From Pseudomonadota bacterium (GTDB taxonomy: Bacteria; Myxococcota_A; Polyangia; Polyangiales; Polyangiaceae), in contig JAEZYZ010000202.1 of assembly GCA_023418705.1 (NCBI GenBank), positions 1 to 64,000 of the forward strand: 64,000 nt of DNA. The letters run 5' to 3'. Shown in pieces: positions 8,100-20,433 of the stretch. The notes beneath the pieces were generated by a model. The model saw only the letters and a program-made list of their open reading frames with translations. It was not told the DNA's origin and ran no database searches. The translations under genes were made by a program, and so were the position numbers. How positions within the stretch are numbered: the first letter of the stretch is position 1; the number at the start of each line of letters is the position of its first letter.

Positions 8100-8990
8100 G
8101 TGGCACGGATTGGGTTCATCGGGCTCGGACGCATGGGTCGAGGCATGGCGGCGCGCCTGCTCTCGGCGGGGCAGGAGGTGCGCGTGTTCAACCGCACCCG
8201 CGCGAACGCCGAGGCGCTCGCGCCGCTCGGCGCCGTCGTGTGCGAGACGCCAGCAGAAGCCGCGAGCGGAGCCGAGGCGATCTTCGCAATGACGGCGGAC
8301 GACGCATCGTCTCGCGCCGTCTGGCTGGGCTCCGACGGGGTGTTCTCGGGCCGCCCGAGGGCGGGCGGTCTCGCGATCGAGTGCTCGACGTTATCGCACG
8401 ACTGGGTGCTGGAGCTCTCGACGCACGCGTGCTCGCAGGCCATGCGCTACATCGACGCGCCGGTGACGGGCTTGCCAGACGCGGCCGCCGCCGGACGGCT
8501 GACGCTCCTCGTCGGGGCGGAGCCTTCCGACCTGCAGGCAGCAACCCCACTGCTCGAACCCCTGTGCGAGCGCATTCTTCATTTCGGAGGTGTGGGCTCG
8601 GGCACCGCCTACAAGCTCATGATCAACCTGGTCGGCGCCATCCAGATCGCCTCGGCCGCCGAGGGCATGGCGCTCGCCGAACGCGCGGGGCTGGTCCTTT
8701 CGGAGGTAGCAGACGCCGTCGCGCTCGGTCAGGCAGCGAGCCCACAGGTCGTCCGCAACACCGCGCGCATGGCGCGCAGCGATCACGAGCAGAACGTCGC
8801 ATTCACACCGGCGCTCCGCCTCAAGGACGTGGAGTACGCCTTGCAGCTCGCCCGGAAGCTCGGCGCTGCGACACCCTTTGGCGACGTGGCGACCGAGCTC
8901 TTGCGCCGCCTCTGCTCCGAGGCCCGAGGAGCTGCGAACGAGAGCGTCGTCTTTGAGCTGATGCGGTCACTGAACCGAGCCGGCGCCTGA
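8100..8990 (+). CDS. NAD(P)-dependent beta-hydroxyacid dehydrogenase (3-hydroxyisobutyrate dehydrogenase family)
   Basis: A 296-residue cytosolic oxidoreductase. The N-terminal Rossmann fold starts IGFIGLGRMGRGMAARL and carries FNRT after beta-2, where an Arg suggests NADP preference. The substrate-binding signature DAPVTGLPDAAAAGRLTLLVG and the catalytic lysine region GSGTAYKLMINL both match 3-hydroxyisobutyrate/tartronate semialdehyde/glyoxylate-succinic semialdehyde reductases. Length is normal. The start is the GTG at 8100, preceded by CTCTTCGCC without a clear Shine-Dalgarno sequence. The precise substrate cannot be told from sequence, and the gene has no operon partner. Confidence 0.88.
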   Translation: MARIGFIGLGRMGRGMAARLLSAGQEVRVFNRTRANAEALAPLGAVVCETPAEAASGAEAIFAMTADDASSRAVWLGSDGVFSGRPRAGGLAIECSTLSHDWVLELSTHACSQAMRYIDAPVTGLPDAAAAGRLTLLVGAEPSDLQAATPLLEPLCERILHFGGVGSGTAYKLMINLVGAIQIASAAEGMALAERAGLVLSEVADAVALGQAASPQVVRNTARMARSDHEQNVAFTPALRLKDVEYALQLARKLGAATPFGDVATELLRRLCSEARGAANESVVFELMRSLNRAGA

Positions 8991-9070
8991 CGGTTCCGTC
9001 GAGAGATCTCGAGGAAGCTGGCGGCGCGTGGTCGTGAGTCCGGGCAAGCGTCTCGATGGGCGCAAGCCTT

Positions 9071-9934
9071 TCAGTTCCAGTTGTTCTGAATGACGCCGTT
9101 GATCCAAGAAGCGTGGACGTTGCCGGTCACCGCAGTGAGCCAAACGCTGGTCGGATTGCTGGCGCTGTTGCTGTTACGACTGATCCCGACCAGTATTTTT
9201 CCGTAGTTGTGAACGTACCAACAGGGACCACCGGAGTCGCCGTTGGTGATGATTTGGTTCTGAGCGTTGATCGGAACGCGCAGCCAGTTCGGGCTCGTGT
9301 AGTCTACGGTGAGGCGAGCCCACCGCGCCCGACCCGCGCCCGTGGTGCCGTTCTCTTGGCCGAGGGGCAAGGACAGGTTGAAGGCACGGCCGTACCCCGC
9401 GCATTGGAGTTCCTTGTCCATGAAGGAGCTCGTCGGCGTGTTGGAGACGTTCGACGGGTAGACGGGCATGGTGTTGCCGCTTGGTGCAAGGTAATCCAGC
9501 GGAGCTTGCAGACGGAGCATCGCCAAATCGACCGTGGGGTGGATCTGACGGATCTCGACGACGCGCTGCCAATAGGAATAGGCGTACCGAACGGCGAGCG
9601 AGGGGGCGGTTAGCCCCGGGTTGTCCTGGGCGGTGGCCCAGATCGCGCTTGGCGACAGGAGCGGACCCTGCAGGCTGCCGTCGGTCGTGACACAGTGGCG
9701 CGCGGTCAACACCCAGACATAACCGTTGGCTCCTGATCCCATGTAGACCCCGCTGCAGGGACGGACGCCACCGTAGTAGAGGGCCACCACCCCTGGGTGC
9801 CAGCCGACGTTGCCGTTTTTGATCTCCGCGGTCGCGGTGCCGAGCGGTTCGGTCTGTGGATCGCCCACCTCCAGCGCGCAGGAGGTCAGGAGCAAGAGCG
9901 AAGCGGCAGAAGACAAGGCGCGGAGCGTGAACAT
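9071..9934 (-). CDS. Trypsin-like serine protease, lipoprotein
   Basis: A 287-residue S1-family protease. The signal peptide ends in the lipobox LLTSC (Cys19), so it is probably anchored to a membrane. The catalytic triad is visible: His80 in TARHC, Asp136 in VDLAML and Ser234 in GDSGGP. A Cys pair flanks His80 as in chymotrypsin folds. The loop SNVSNTPTSSFMDKELQCAGYGRA is typical of secreted myxobacterial S1 proteases. Residues near the S1 pocket (NQIITNGDSGGPCW) do not show the trypsin Asp189 clearly, so cleavage specificity is open. The start at 9934 places the signal correctly. It lies 194 bases downstream of the histone-like gene on the same strand. Confidence 0.88.
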   Translation of the reverse strand: MFTLRALSSAASLLLLTSCALEVGDPQTEPLGTATAEIKNGNVGWHPGVVALYYGGVRPCSGVYMGSGANGYVWVLTARHCVTTDGSLQGPLLSPSAIWATAQDNPGLTAPSLAVRYAYSYWQRVVEIRQIHPTVDLAMLRLQAPLDYLAPSGNTMPVYPSNVSNTPTSSFMDKELQCAGYGRAFNLSLPLGQENGTTGAGRARWARLTVDYTSPNWLRVPINAQNQIITNGDSGGPCWYVHNYGKILVGISRNSNSASNPTSVWLTAVTGNVHASWINGVIQNNWN

Positions 9935-10128
9935 GGTTTCGAGACCTCCCGGATCCAACTGAACGTGTGACACGACGGGCGTGACCGTTGCCGCGATACG
10001 GTGGCTCGACCCAAAAGTCACGCCAGTTCGATCCCAGCCTCGATAAATGACGATACGCGAGGAGCCCGCGGAGGCTGCCGGACCCGACTCGGACCGAAAC
10101 GTTCGTGGCGCGTTCGCTCCGAAATACC

Positions 10129-10512
10129 TCACACGCCGCCGGAGATGCCGCCCGGGCCCAAACGGCGGCCCGTGGCGCTGCGGTGCGTGCGCGGGCGGCT
10201 CGGTCCCGTCGTCCCGGCAAGGGGACTCCCGGGACGCTTGCCCTTCCTCTTGGGCTTGCGCTTCGTTACGGCCTCGGCGACGCGGGCACCGGTCACGGCA
10301 GCCACCGCGCCCACCTTCTTGGTGCTCTTGCGAGCCCCCGCCGTCGCTACACCCGAGATCGTGGCTTTGCGGATCTTGCTCTTGCGAGCGCGGCCCTTGC
10401 TGGTCCCCGTGCCGCTAGTCGCCGCTGCCTTTTTGAGCCGGCGCGTGGCCGGAGCGGTGGTGAGCTTGCTCTTTAGCTTGGATTTGATCGACTTGGATTT
10501 GGCAGTCGCCAT
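10129..10512 (-). CDS. Histone H1-like / Lys-Ala-rich basic protein
   Basis: About 127 residues, strongly basic and low complexity: runs such as KSKSIKSKLKSKL, RRLKKAAAT, RKSKIRKATI and KRKPKRKGKRPG, with no hydrophobic core. This composition is typical of the H1-like Hc1/HctB-type or AlgP-like nucleoid proteins common in myxobacteria, which bind DNA non-specifically. The start is the ATG at 10512; a TTG two codons upstream is possible. It is likely intrinsically disordered. The protein also resembles basic ribosomal tails, so nucleoid binding is an inference from composition. Confidence 0.65.
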   Translation of the reverse strand: MATAKSKSIKSKLKSKLTTAPATRRLKKAAATSGTGTSKGRARKSKIRKATISGVATAGARKSTKKVGAVAAVTGARVAEAVTKRKPKRKGKRPGSPLAGTTGPSRPRTHRSATGRRLGPGGISGGV

Positions 10513-10606
10513 ATCCAAGGCAAGCTAGACACGATCACACGTCGGACAACCGCCCGATTTCGGAGAGTTCGCCGGATGTAGCGCAAAAGCGAGACAGGGG
10601 CGTGTT

Positions 10607-12837
10607 TCAGCCGTGCGGCACCAGGATCAGCGCGCCGAGGGGCGGCAGGTTCAGGTTCAGCGACTGCGCGCGGTTGTGCATGAAGATGGGATCGGTGTCG
10701 ATGAGCTTTTGCGTCGGGTAGTCGCTGCCGCCGAACTGCGGATCGTTGGTCGAAAGGCGCTCGAGGTAGCGCCCGGGGCGCGGCGCGCCGATGCGGTAGT
10801 TCTCGCGCGGCACGGGCGTGAAGTTCAGCACCACCAGGACGTGCTCGTCGCCATCGCGACGGACGTAGCTCATGATCGAGCTCTCCCAGTCCGAGCAGTC
10901 GATCCAGCTGAAGCTCTCGGGGTTGGGGTCGGCCCGCCAGAGCGGTGGCAGGTCCTTGTAGAGCTTGCCGAGCTCGGCCATGTACCGCTGCAGCGCCTGC
11001 CGCTGCGGATCTTCGAGCAGGTGCCAGTCCAGGCTCGAGGTGACGTCCCATTCGCGCTCCTGCGCGAGCTCCGTCCCCATGAACACGAGCTGCTTGCCGG
11101 GCCGCGTGTACTGATAGGCCAACAAAAGCCGCAGGTTCGCGAACTTTTGCCAAGGATCGCCGGGCATCTTGCTGAAGAGCGCCCCCTTGCCGTGCACCAC
11201 TTCATCGTGCGAAATCGAGTTGATGAAGTGCTCGGTGAACTCGTAGAGCATCGAGAACGTCAGGTCGTTCTGGTGGTACTTGCGGTGCACAGGCTCCTTC
11301 GAGAAGTACTGCAGGGTGTCGTGCATCCACCCCATGTTCCACTTGAAGGTGAACCCGAGGCCCCCTTCGGAGGCGGGCCGTGACACGCCGCCCCAGGACG
11401 TCGACTCCTCCGCGACGGTCATCGCACCCGGGACCTCCTCCTTCACGACGTTGTTGAAGTGGCGCAGAAAATCGATGGCTTCCAGGTTCTCGCGGCCGCC
11501 GAAGGCGTTCGGGATCCACTCCCCCTCTTTGCGGCTGTAGTCGAGGTAGAGCATCGACGCGCCGGCGTCCACCCGCAGCCCATCGACGTGGTATTCGTGC
11601 AGCCAGAACAAGGCGTTGGCGATCAGGAAGTTTTTCACCTCCTTACGACCGTAGTTGAAAATAAGCGTACCCCAGTCCGGGTGTTCGCCGCGGCGCCAGT
11701 CCTCGTGCTCGTAGAGCGCCGTGCCGTCGAAGCGGCGCAGCGCGAAGTCGTCCTTGGGGAAGTGCGCGGGCACCCAGTCCACGATCACGCCGATGCCGTG
11801 CTGGTGGCAGTAGTCGACGAACCAGCGAAAGTCGTCCGGGGCTCCGTAGCGCGCGGTGGGCGCGTAATAGCCCGTCACCTGGTAGCCCCAGGAGGGATAA
11901 AACGGGTGCTCGGCGATCGGCATCAGCTCGACATGGGTGAAACCGAAGCGCTTGCAGTGCTCGACGAGCCGCGGCGCGATCTCACGGTAGGTCAAGCTGC
12001 GGTGATCCTCCTCCGGCACCCGTGCCCAGGATCCGAGGTGCAGCTCGTAGATCGAGATGGGCTCGCGGAGCAGATCCTTGCTCGCCCGCTCGCGCATCCA
12101 GGTCTCGTCGTTCCACGTGTGCCGGCACTGGTGCACGCGCGAGGCCGTGGCGGGGGGGTGTTCCATCTCGAACGCGTACGGGTCCGTCTTGACGCGCAGC
12201 GCCCCCTCCTGCGTTTTCAGCTCGTACTTGTAGAGCGCACCGGGCCCCACCCCCGGGACGAACAGCTCCCAAATGCCGGAGGCCCCGAGCGAACGCATCG
12301 GCAACAGGCGCCCGTCCCAGGCGTTGAAGTCGCCGACGAGGCTCACGCGCTTGGCGTTCGGCGCCCAAACGGCGAACGCCGTCCCTTCGATGCCGTCGAC
12401 CTTGCGCGGGTGCGCCCCCAGCACTTCCCAAAGCCGCCGGTGCGTGCCCTCCCCGAACAGGTAGCGATCGGTGTCGCCGACCGTCGGCAAGAACCGATAC
12501 GGATCGTCCCGCTCCCAGCTGGCGCCGTCGGCGAAGCGGAACCTCAAGCGGTACGGCGTGGGGATCGCCACCCCCTCGAGGAAGCTCGCGAACAGGCCGC
12601 CGCCCAGCCCCTGCATGGGGACCGCGTGCCCGTGGATCAAACACTCCGCCCCGACCGCGTCCGGGTGGAACGCTCGGATCACGACGCCATCGCGGCCCGC
12701 AGAGCTGGTCGGGTGTGCGCCGAGCAGCGAATGCGGGTCGTGGTGCTCGCCGCGCCTGAGCCGCTCGAGCTGATTGGAATCGCCCGCGAGCACGGAGTCG
12801 TCGACGCTGACCGCGCGTGGATGATGGGTATCGTTCA

Positions 12838-12841
<4 letters not shown>
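10607..12841 (-). CDS. glgB: 1,4-alpha-glucan branching enzyme
   Basis: A 744-residue GH13 branching enzyme. An N-terminal CBM48-type region (about 30-240) includes the glgB-specific DPHSLLGAHP. The catalytic barrel has the nucleophile Asp425 in GLRVDAGASMLYLDY and the acid Glu478 in MTVAEEST. SISHDEVVHGKG carries the transition-state stabiliser, and LDWHLLE and MGTELAQ are also family motifs. It transfers alpha-1,4 segments to alpha-1,6 branch points in glycogen. It is the last gene of the GlgE operon; its ATG overlaps the glgX stop by four bases. Length is as usual for long GlgB forms. No terminator with a U-tract follows. Confidence 0.96.
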
Positions 12842-14951
<2,110 letters not shown>

Positions 14952-14955
<4 letters not shown>

Positions 14956-17900
14956 GATGGTGGCTCCGATTCGTCGAGGACGCCGAGGATGCCCTCGAGC
15001 GGGATCGGCGCCCAGCCGGGGCGGTTGTTCAGCTCATAGCCGAGCTCGTACAGGCTCTTCTCGAGCAGGTGCACCTCGAGCAAAAGCTGCAACGATGGCC
15101 GGTCCGCCGGGAGCAGCTCGGATGGGGTGATGACCTCCAGGTACGTCTCCAAAAATGCGCTGGCGGTCCAGCCGTACCAGATCGGCGCCCATTCTTCGAG
15201 CATCGGCAGATCGTCGGGCCGCACCGAGCCGGCGGGCAAGTGCCCGGCCACCATGCCGAAGACGGCGTAGTGGAATGACCGGAGCATGCCCGCGACGTCT
15301 GCCATTGGGGAGCGGCGGCGACGGCGCTCGGACGGTGACCGAGCCGGCTCCCCCTCGAAGTCGATGATGACGAAGTCTCGGCCCGTGTACAGCACCTGTC
15401 CGAGGTGGTAGTCGCCGTGAACGCGGATGCGGGCCCCGGGCAGGTCGCGATCGAGCACCACCCGCAGGCGAGCTCGGATGTCACGCTCGCGCTTGAGCAG
15501 CACCCGGGCCGTCTCCGCGGTCTGCTCGGGAAGGGTCGGCAGCTGCTCCTTGAGCGTCTGCAGCGTGCGCGCGGTCAGGTTGCGGAGCGACTGGTAAAAG
15601 GCACGCTTGGGCAGCGCCGTGAACCGGTCGCGATCGAAGGCCGGGTTGTCGCCAGGCGTCGCGAGGGCGACGTGCAGCTCCGCGGTCCGCCGCCCGAGCA
15701 AACGAGCGATGTGCAGGTACCCGCCCAGGCGATCGGCCACCTCGTTCGGCGGCTCCTTGCCGAAACGATCGAACACATTTCCCTTGAGGGGCGGCACCTC
15801 CGGCAGCTCGTGGTGGCGGGTGACCACGCGCTCCAAGAAGCGCTGCAGCTCGTCGGTCGTGTAGGTCCAGGCGTCGCCCTGGTTTTGGACGTACTCTTGA
15901 AAGACGCCGAGCACGGCGCGCTTGCCGCGCCCCCAGTGCGCCTCCAAGTACCCCTGGAGCTCCGGCACGTGGGCGAGCTCCCGCTTGTTGCGCAGGTGCT
16001 GAAGCACCTCGAGCTCCAGGCTCTCGCCTTCTTCCACGCGGCGGATCAGCTTGCCGACGATGCGGTCGCCGTAGATGTACGACGTATTGCTCTGCTCGGC
16101 GCCGATCGCCCGCGCCGTCGGGCGGGCTCCGTCTCCCCGCAAATCGCGCAGCCCGCCGACGGCGCAGCCGCGCAGCTCGAAGCCCTTCCCCCGCAGCGTC
16201 TTCTTGCGCACCACCAGGTCGAGCAGCGCCGCCGCCACGCGCGGGTCCGCAGAGGCGTCGACGAGCACGCCCGTCTTTTCGGCCGAACGCTTGCCCGTGA
16301 CCGAGGCGATCATCGCCTCGTGCTGATCGAGCCCGGGGATATAGTTGACCGGCAGCACGTAAACTTCGGGATCCCCCTCAGCGAACACCACTTCCACGAA
16401 CAGGAGCAGGGCCATCCCGCCCCGCGGCCCGAGCGGCACGGCGTCCAAGATCTTGGTGCTCTTGAGCGAGCGAGCTTTGCTGCGGAACCAGCGCCGGCCG
16501 AGGAGGTATTTCGGCAGCAACCGGTCGAGCGGGGACTTGCCCGACAAGACGTCCGTCCAGGCGCCCGAGATTTCGATGTTCGGCGCGACCTCGTCCAGGC
16601 GGACCTCGGCGACTTCGCCACGCGCCAGCGCGAACCAATAAAACCCATGCGGGGCGAGGGTGAGCAGGTAGGGCAAGTCGCCAATGTGCGGAAACTCGAT
16701 CTGTCCGAACAGCTCGAGCGGGGCGGCGCCCTTGAACTCGCTCAGATCGAGCTCCACGTACTGGGCAAAGCGGGAGAGGTTGACGACCACGAGCAGCACC
16801 TGGTCGTGGTAGCGCCGCAGAAACGCCAACACTTTGCCGTTCGACGGCGAGAGCACCTCCAGCGTTCCGCGCCCAAACGCACGGTACTGCTTGCGCAGCG
16901 CGATCAGGCGCTTCGTCCACCACAAAAGCGAGCTGGTATTGCTCTGCGCGATCTCGACGTTGACCGTCTCGTAGTGGTACTCCGGGTCGACGATGGTCGG
17001 CAGGATCAGCCGCTGAGGGTTGGCCTTGGAGAAGCCGGCGTTGCGATCGGGGCTCCACTGCATGGGCGTGCGGACGCCGTCGCGGTCGCCGAGATAGACG
17101 TTGTCCCCCATCCCGATCTCGTCGCCGTAGTAGATGACGGGCGTCCCGGGCAGCGAGAACAAAAGCGCGTTCATCAACTCGATGCGCCGCCGATTGTTCT
17201 CCAGCAGGGGCGCCAGACGCCGCCGGATGCCGAGGTTGATGCGGGCCTGTCGATCGGCGGCGTAGGCGCCAACCATGTAGTCCCGCTCCTCGTCGGTGAC
17301 CATTTCGAGCGTGAGCTCATCATGGTTTCTGAGAAAGATGGCCCACTGACAGTTCTCGGGGATCTCGGGCGTCTGCTCGAGGATGTCCACCAGCGGGTAG
17401 CGGTCCTCCATCCTGAGCGACATGAACAGCCGCGGCATGATCGGGAAGTGGAACGCCATGTGGCACTCGTCGCCGTCCCCGAAGTACGCGACCGCGTCTT
17501 CCGGCCACTGATTGGCCTCGGCCAGCAGCATGCGCGACGAGAACTTGGAGTCGATGTGCTTGCGCAGCTTCTTCAGAAAATCGTGCGTCTCCTTCAAGTT
17601 CTCGCAGTTGGTGCCGGCCCGCTCGTACAGGTACGGCACGGCGTCGAGCCGCATGCCATCGACGCCCAGCGAGAACCAATGGTCAACCACCTCGAACATG
17701 GCCTTGTGAACCTCGGGGTTGTCGAAGTTCAAGTCCGGTTGGTGCGAGTAGAAGCGGTGCCAGAAGTAGGCCTGGGCCACCGGATCCCAGGTCCAGTTCG
17801 AGGTCTCGAAATCCTGGAAGATGATGCGCGCCTCCGGCCACTTCCGAGGGTTGTCACTCCAGACGTAGAAGTCGCGCCATTTGCTGCCCGGAGGGGAGCG

Positions 17901-18251
17901 CCGAGCACGCTGAAACCAAGGATGCTGATCGGAGGTGTGGTTGAGCACCAGCTCGGTCACCACCTTCAGCCCGCGACGGTGCGCCTCCTTCAAGAAGGTC
18001 TTGAAGTCCCGCAGCGTGCCCGTGACCGGGTGCACGGTCATGTAGTCGGCGGTGTCGTAGCCGTCGTCACGCAATGGAGAGGGATAGAACGGCAGCAGCC
18101 ACAACGTGGTCACGCCGAGGTCGTGCAGGTAGTCGAGCTTCTCGGTGAGCCCGCGCAGGTCGCCGATGCCGTCGTTATCACTGTCATAGAACGACCGAAT
18201 CCTGAGCTCGTAGAAAATCGCGTCTTTGAACCAGAGCGGATCGTCGGTCAT
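14952..18251 (-). CDS. treS: Trehalose synthase-maltokinase fusion (TreS-Pep2)
   Basis: A 1099-residue bifunctional protein. Residues about 1-550 are a GH13 trehalose synthase: DPLWFKDAIFYELRIRSFYDS, ELVLNHTSDQHPWF, nucleophile Asp in GMRLDAVPYLYER, FLRNHDELTLEMV and YYGDEIGMGDN. Residues about 580-1090 are maltokinase, with the kinase loop VHGDYHLGQVLY and metal motif IIDFEGEP. TreS interconverts trehalose and maltose, and the kinase makes alpha-maltose-1-phosphate with ATP, the donor for GlgE. The fusion channels the otherwise unfavourable isomerisation. It lies 37 bases after glgE and overlaps glgX by four bases. TreS-Pep2 fusions are known in several phyla, so this is unusual but not new. 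Confidence 0.95.
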
Positions 18252-18288
18252 CGTCTTTCCGAGAGGCCAGGGATTTCGGGCGCGAAGG

Positions 18289-20244
18289 TCAGCGCACCAA
18301 GCGCAGCACGTGCCCGACCTGTTCGGCCGGGTCGAGGCGCACGTAGTTCGGGCCCGGGCGCCAGCTGTACCGAGCCCCCGTCAACAAGTCCTCCACCTCG
18401 AACGGCTCCTCGTCGTCCAGCCCGAACGCGGAGGCCGGCACGTGCACCAGCGACTGGTGCATGTGGTGCGGGTCGAGGTTGACGACGACGATGAGGTCGT
18501 TGCCGGGGCTCGACTTTCGGTAGGCCAGGATCTGCTCGTAGTCGCTCTGCAGAAATTCCAAGTTCGCGAGCTCGTGGAGCGCGGGATTCTCTCGCCGGAT
18601 GCGGTTGATCTTGGCGACGTCGCGCTTGATGTTGCCGGGAGCGTTCCAGTCGCGCACGCGGATCTCGTACTTCTCGGAGTTCAAGTACTCCTCGCTGCCC
18701 GGACGGACGGGGACGTTTTCGCACAGCTCGAAGCCGCTGTAGATGCCGTACACGGGCGCCAGCGTAGCGGCCAACAAGAGCCGAACGCGGAAGGCGGGGC
18801 GGCCGCCGTGCTGCAGGTACTCGTGCAAAATGTCCGGTGTGTTGGCGAAGAAGTTCGGCCGAAAGTACTCGACCATGTCCGTCCGCGTGAGCTCCGACAG
18901 ATACTCCTTCAGCTCGCCAGCCGAGTTTTTCCAGGTGAAGTAGCTGTAGCTCTGGGTGAACCCGAGCTTGGCCAAGCCCTTCATGCGGTTCGGGCGTGTG
19001 AACGACTCCGAGAGGAACACCACGTCCGGATGCTGCCGCTGCACCTCACGGATCACCCACTCCCAGAACGCAAACGGCTTGGTGTGCGGGTTGTCGACGC
19101 GGAAGGTCCGAACGCCGTGGTCGATCCAGAACAGGAAGATGTCGCGGCAGGCGTCCCACAGAGCCTGACGATCGTCGCACCAGAAGTTCAAGGGGTAGAT
19201 GTCTTCGTACTTTTTTGGGGGGTTCTCCGCGTACTTCAGGCTGCCGTCGGGGCGCACGAAGAACCAGTCGGGATGCTCTTTGACCCAAGGGTGATCCGGC
19301 GCACACTGCAGGGCGTAGTCGAGGGCCACCTCGATCCCGAGCTCGAGCGCGCTGCGCACCAGGCGCTTGAAATCCTCGAGCGTCCCGAGCTCGGGGTGGA
19401 TCGAGGTGTGGCCGCCCTCTTTGGCGCCGATCGCCCACGGGCTCCCGACGTCGCCGGGCGATGCTTGCAGGGAGTTGTTCCTCCCCTTGCGGTGGACAGT
19501 GCCGATCGGGTGGATGGGCGGCAAGTACACCACATCGAAACCCAGGGCGGCGATCTCCGGCAGCCGCCGCTCGACGTCGGCGAAAGTGCCATGCCGGCCG
19601 GGCTCGCTGCTCTGCGAGCGCGGGAAGAGCTCGTACCAGGAGGCGAACGCCGCGAGCTCCCGATCGACCTGCACTTCGAGCAGCGGTTCGTAGCGCGTGG
19701 CCTCCTCCGGCCGGACGGGACCTCGAATCGCCGCGGAGAGCTCCCCCGAGAACGCCACGCTCAGCCGCTCGTCGAGCCGGACGTGCTTGTCGGCCAGGGT
19801 TCGGCTGGCCGCGAGCACGCGCTCCTTTTGGTCCGCCGGCAACCGCGCCGCGATCCGATCGAGCCAGCGCGCGCCCTCCATCAGCTCCGCCGAGACGTCT
19901 TGCCCGGCGACGATGCGCTTCTTCAGATCCTCGCTCCAGGTCCGGTAGTGGTCGGGCCAGGCCTGGATGGTGTATTGCCAGCGCCCCAAACGATCGAGGT
20001 GAAAGACGCCCGACCAGCGGTCTGGATCGAAGGCATAGGTCAGCGGAGCCTCCTGCCACCCGTCCTCACCTGGAGGACGATACAAGATCCGGGCGTCGAT
20101 CAGGTCGTGGCCGTCCTTGAAGATGTTGGCTTCGACTCGAAATTCTTCGCCGATGATGCGTTTGACGGGGTGCCGGCCGCAGTCGAGCTGGGGCGTGAGC
20201 TGCTCGATCACGAGGCGCGGCAGCTCGGGTACTGCTCTGACCAT
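18289..20244 (-). CDS. glgE: Alpha-1,4-glucan:maltose-1-phosphate maltosyltransferase GlgE
   Basis: A 651-residue GH13_3 enzyme. An N-terminal beta-domain (CGRHPVKRIIGEEFRVEANIF, about 15-200) precedes the catalytic barrel with FDVVYLPPIHPIGTVHRKG and GGHTSIHPELGTLEDFK. The nucleophile Asp is in TFRVDNPHTKPF and the acid Glu in VVFLSESFTRPNRM. These motifs are GlgE-specific. It adds maltosyl units from maltose-1-phosphate to linear glucan in the cytosol. I chose the ATG at 20244 because GAGGAAGG lies just upstream; a GTG nine codons earlier is the only alternative. It is the first gene of the operon glgE > treS-pep2 > glgX > glgB. Confidence 0.95.
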   Translation of the reverse strand: MVRAVPELPRLVIEQLTPQLDCGRHPVKRIIGEEFRVEANIFKDGHDLIDARILYRPPGEDGWQEAPLTYAFDPDRWSGVFHLDRLGRWQYTIQAWPDHYRTWSEDLKKRIVAGQDVSAELMEGARWLDRIAARLPADQKERVLAASRTLADKHVRLDERLSVAFSGELSAAIRGPVRPEEATRYEPLLEVQVDRELAAFASWYELFPRSQSSEPGRHGTFADVERRLPEIAALGFDVVYLPPIHPIGTVHRKGRNNSLQASPGDVGSPWAIGAKEGGHTSIHPELGTLEDFKRLVRSALELGIEVALDYALQCAPDHPWVKEHPDWFFVRPDGSLKYAENPPKKYEDIYPLNFWCDDRQALWDACRDIFLFWIDHGVRTFRVDNPHTKPFAFWEWVIREVQRQHPDVVFLSESFTRPNRMKGLAKLGFTQSYSYFTWKNSAGELKEYLSELTRTDMVEYFRPNFFANTPDILHEYLQHGGRPAFRVRLLLAATLAPVYGIYSGFELCENVPVRPGSEEYLNSEKYEIRVRDWNAPGNIKRDVAKINRIRRENPALHELANLEFLQSDYEQILAYRKSSPGNDLIVVVNLDPHHMHQSLVHVPASAFGLDDEEPFEVEDLLTGARYSWRPGPNYVRLDPAEQVGHVLRLVR

Positions 20245-20377
20245 CGCCTTCCTCGAAATGCCCTGCCGCACTGGCTGCCAGGTTGCGACAAGCGCGGGCG
20301 AGTTTCATCACGTCCGGCTGTAGCGTCAAGGCGAGTTGTGCCACGGGTCCGGCAATTGGGGCGGCGCGCGGCGCTTT

Positions 20378-20395
20378 CACGGGGAATGCCCCGTG
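20378..20395 (-). terminator. Hairpin between the epimerase and glgE genes
   Basis: CACGGGG (20378-20384) and CCCCGTG (20389-20395) form a perfect 7-bp stem with a four-base loop in the 187-base gap downstream of the epimerase and upstream of glgE, both on the minus strand. No U-run follows. It could end the epimerase transcript or lie in the glgE leader. Confidence 0.35.
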
Positions 20396-20410
20396 CCCGC
20401 CGGACGCCGG

Positions 20411-20433
20411 GACGCCGAAAGTTCGGTGGCGTC
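20411..20433 (-). terminator. Stem-loop starting on the epimerase stop codon
   Basis: On the minus strand GACGCC and GGCGTC form a 6-bp stem whose 5' arm includes the GA of the epimerase stop TGA (20432-20434). The loop is 11 bases. It belongs to the set of stop-codon hairpins in this window. Confidence 0.35.

Noticed and set aside
8989..9000. Hairpin GACGG-TT-CCGTC at the 3-hydroxyisobutyrate dehydrogenase-like stop
   Set aside because: A two-base loop is not sterically possible and the shortened stem is only about 3-4 bp, so it was left out of the stop-codon hairpin set.
15405..18482. Very long open frame antisense to treS-maltokinase
   Set aside because: In GC-rich genes the antisense frame aligned with third codon positions lacks stops. 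It has no family motifs and opposes a clear enzyme gene. Similar frames opposite 20925-24755, 56475-59813 and 61670-63961 were dismissed for the same reason.
20320..20345. TGGCAC box upstream of glgE as a sigma54 promoter
   Set aside because: The GC dinucleotide is two bases too close to the GG, so the spacing is wrong for RpoN.
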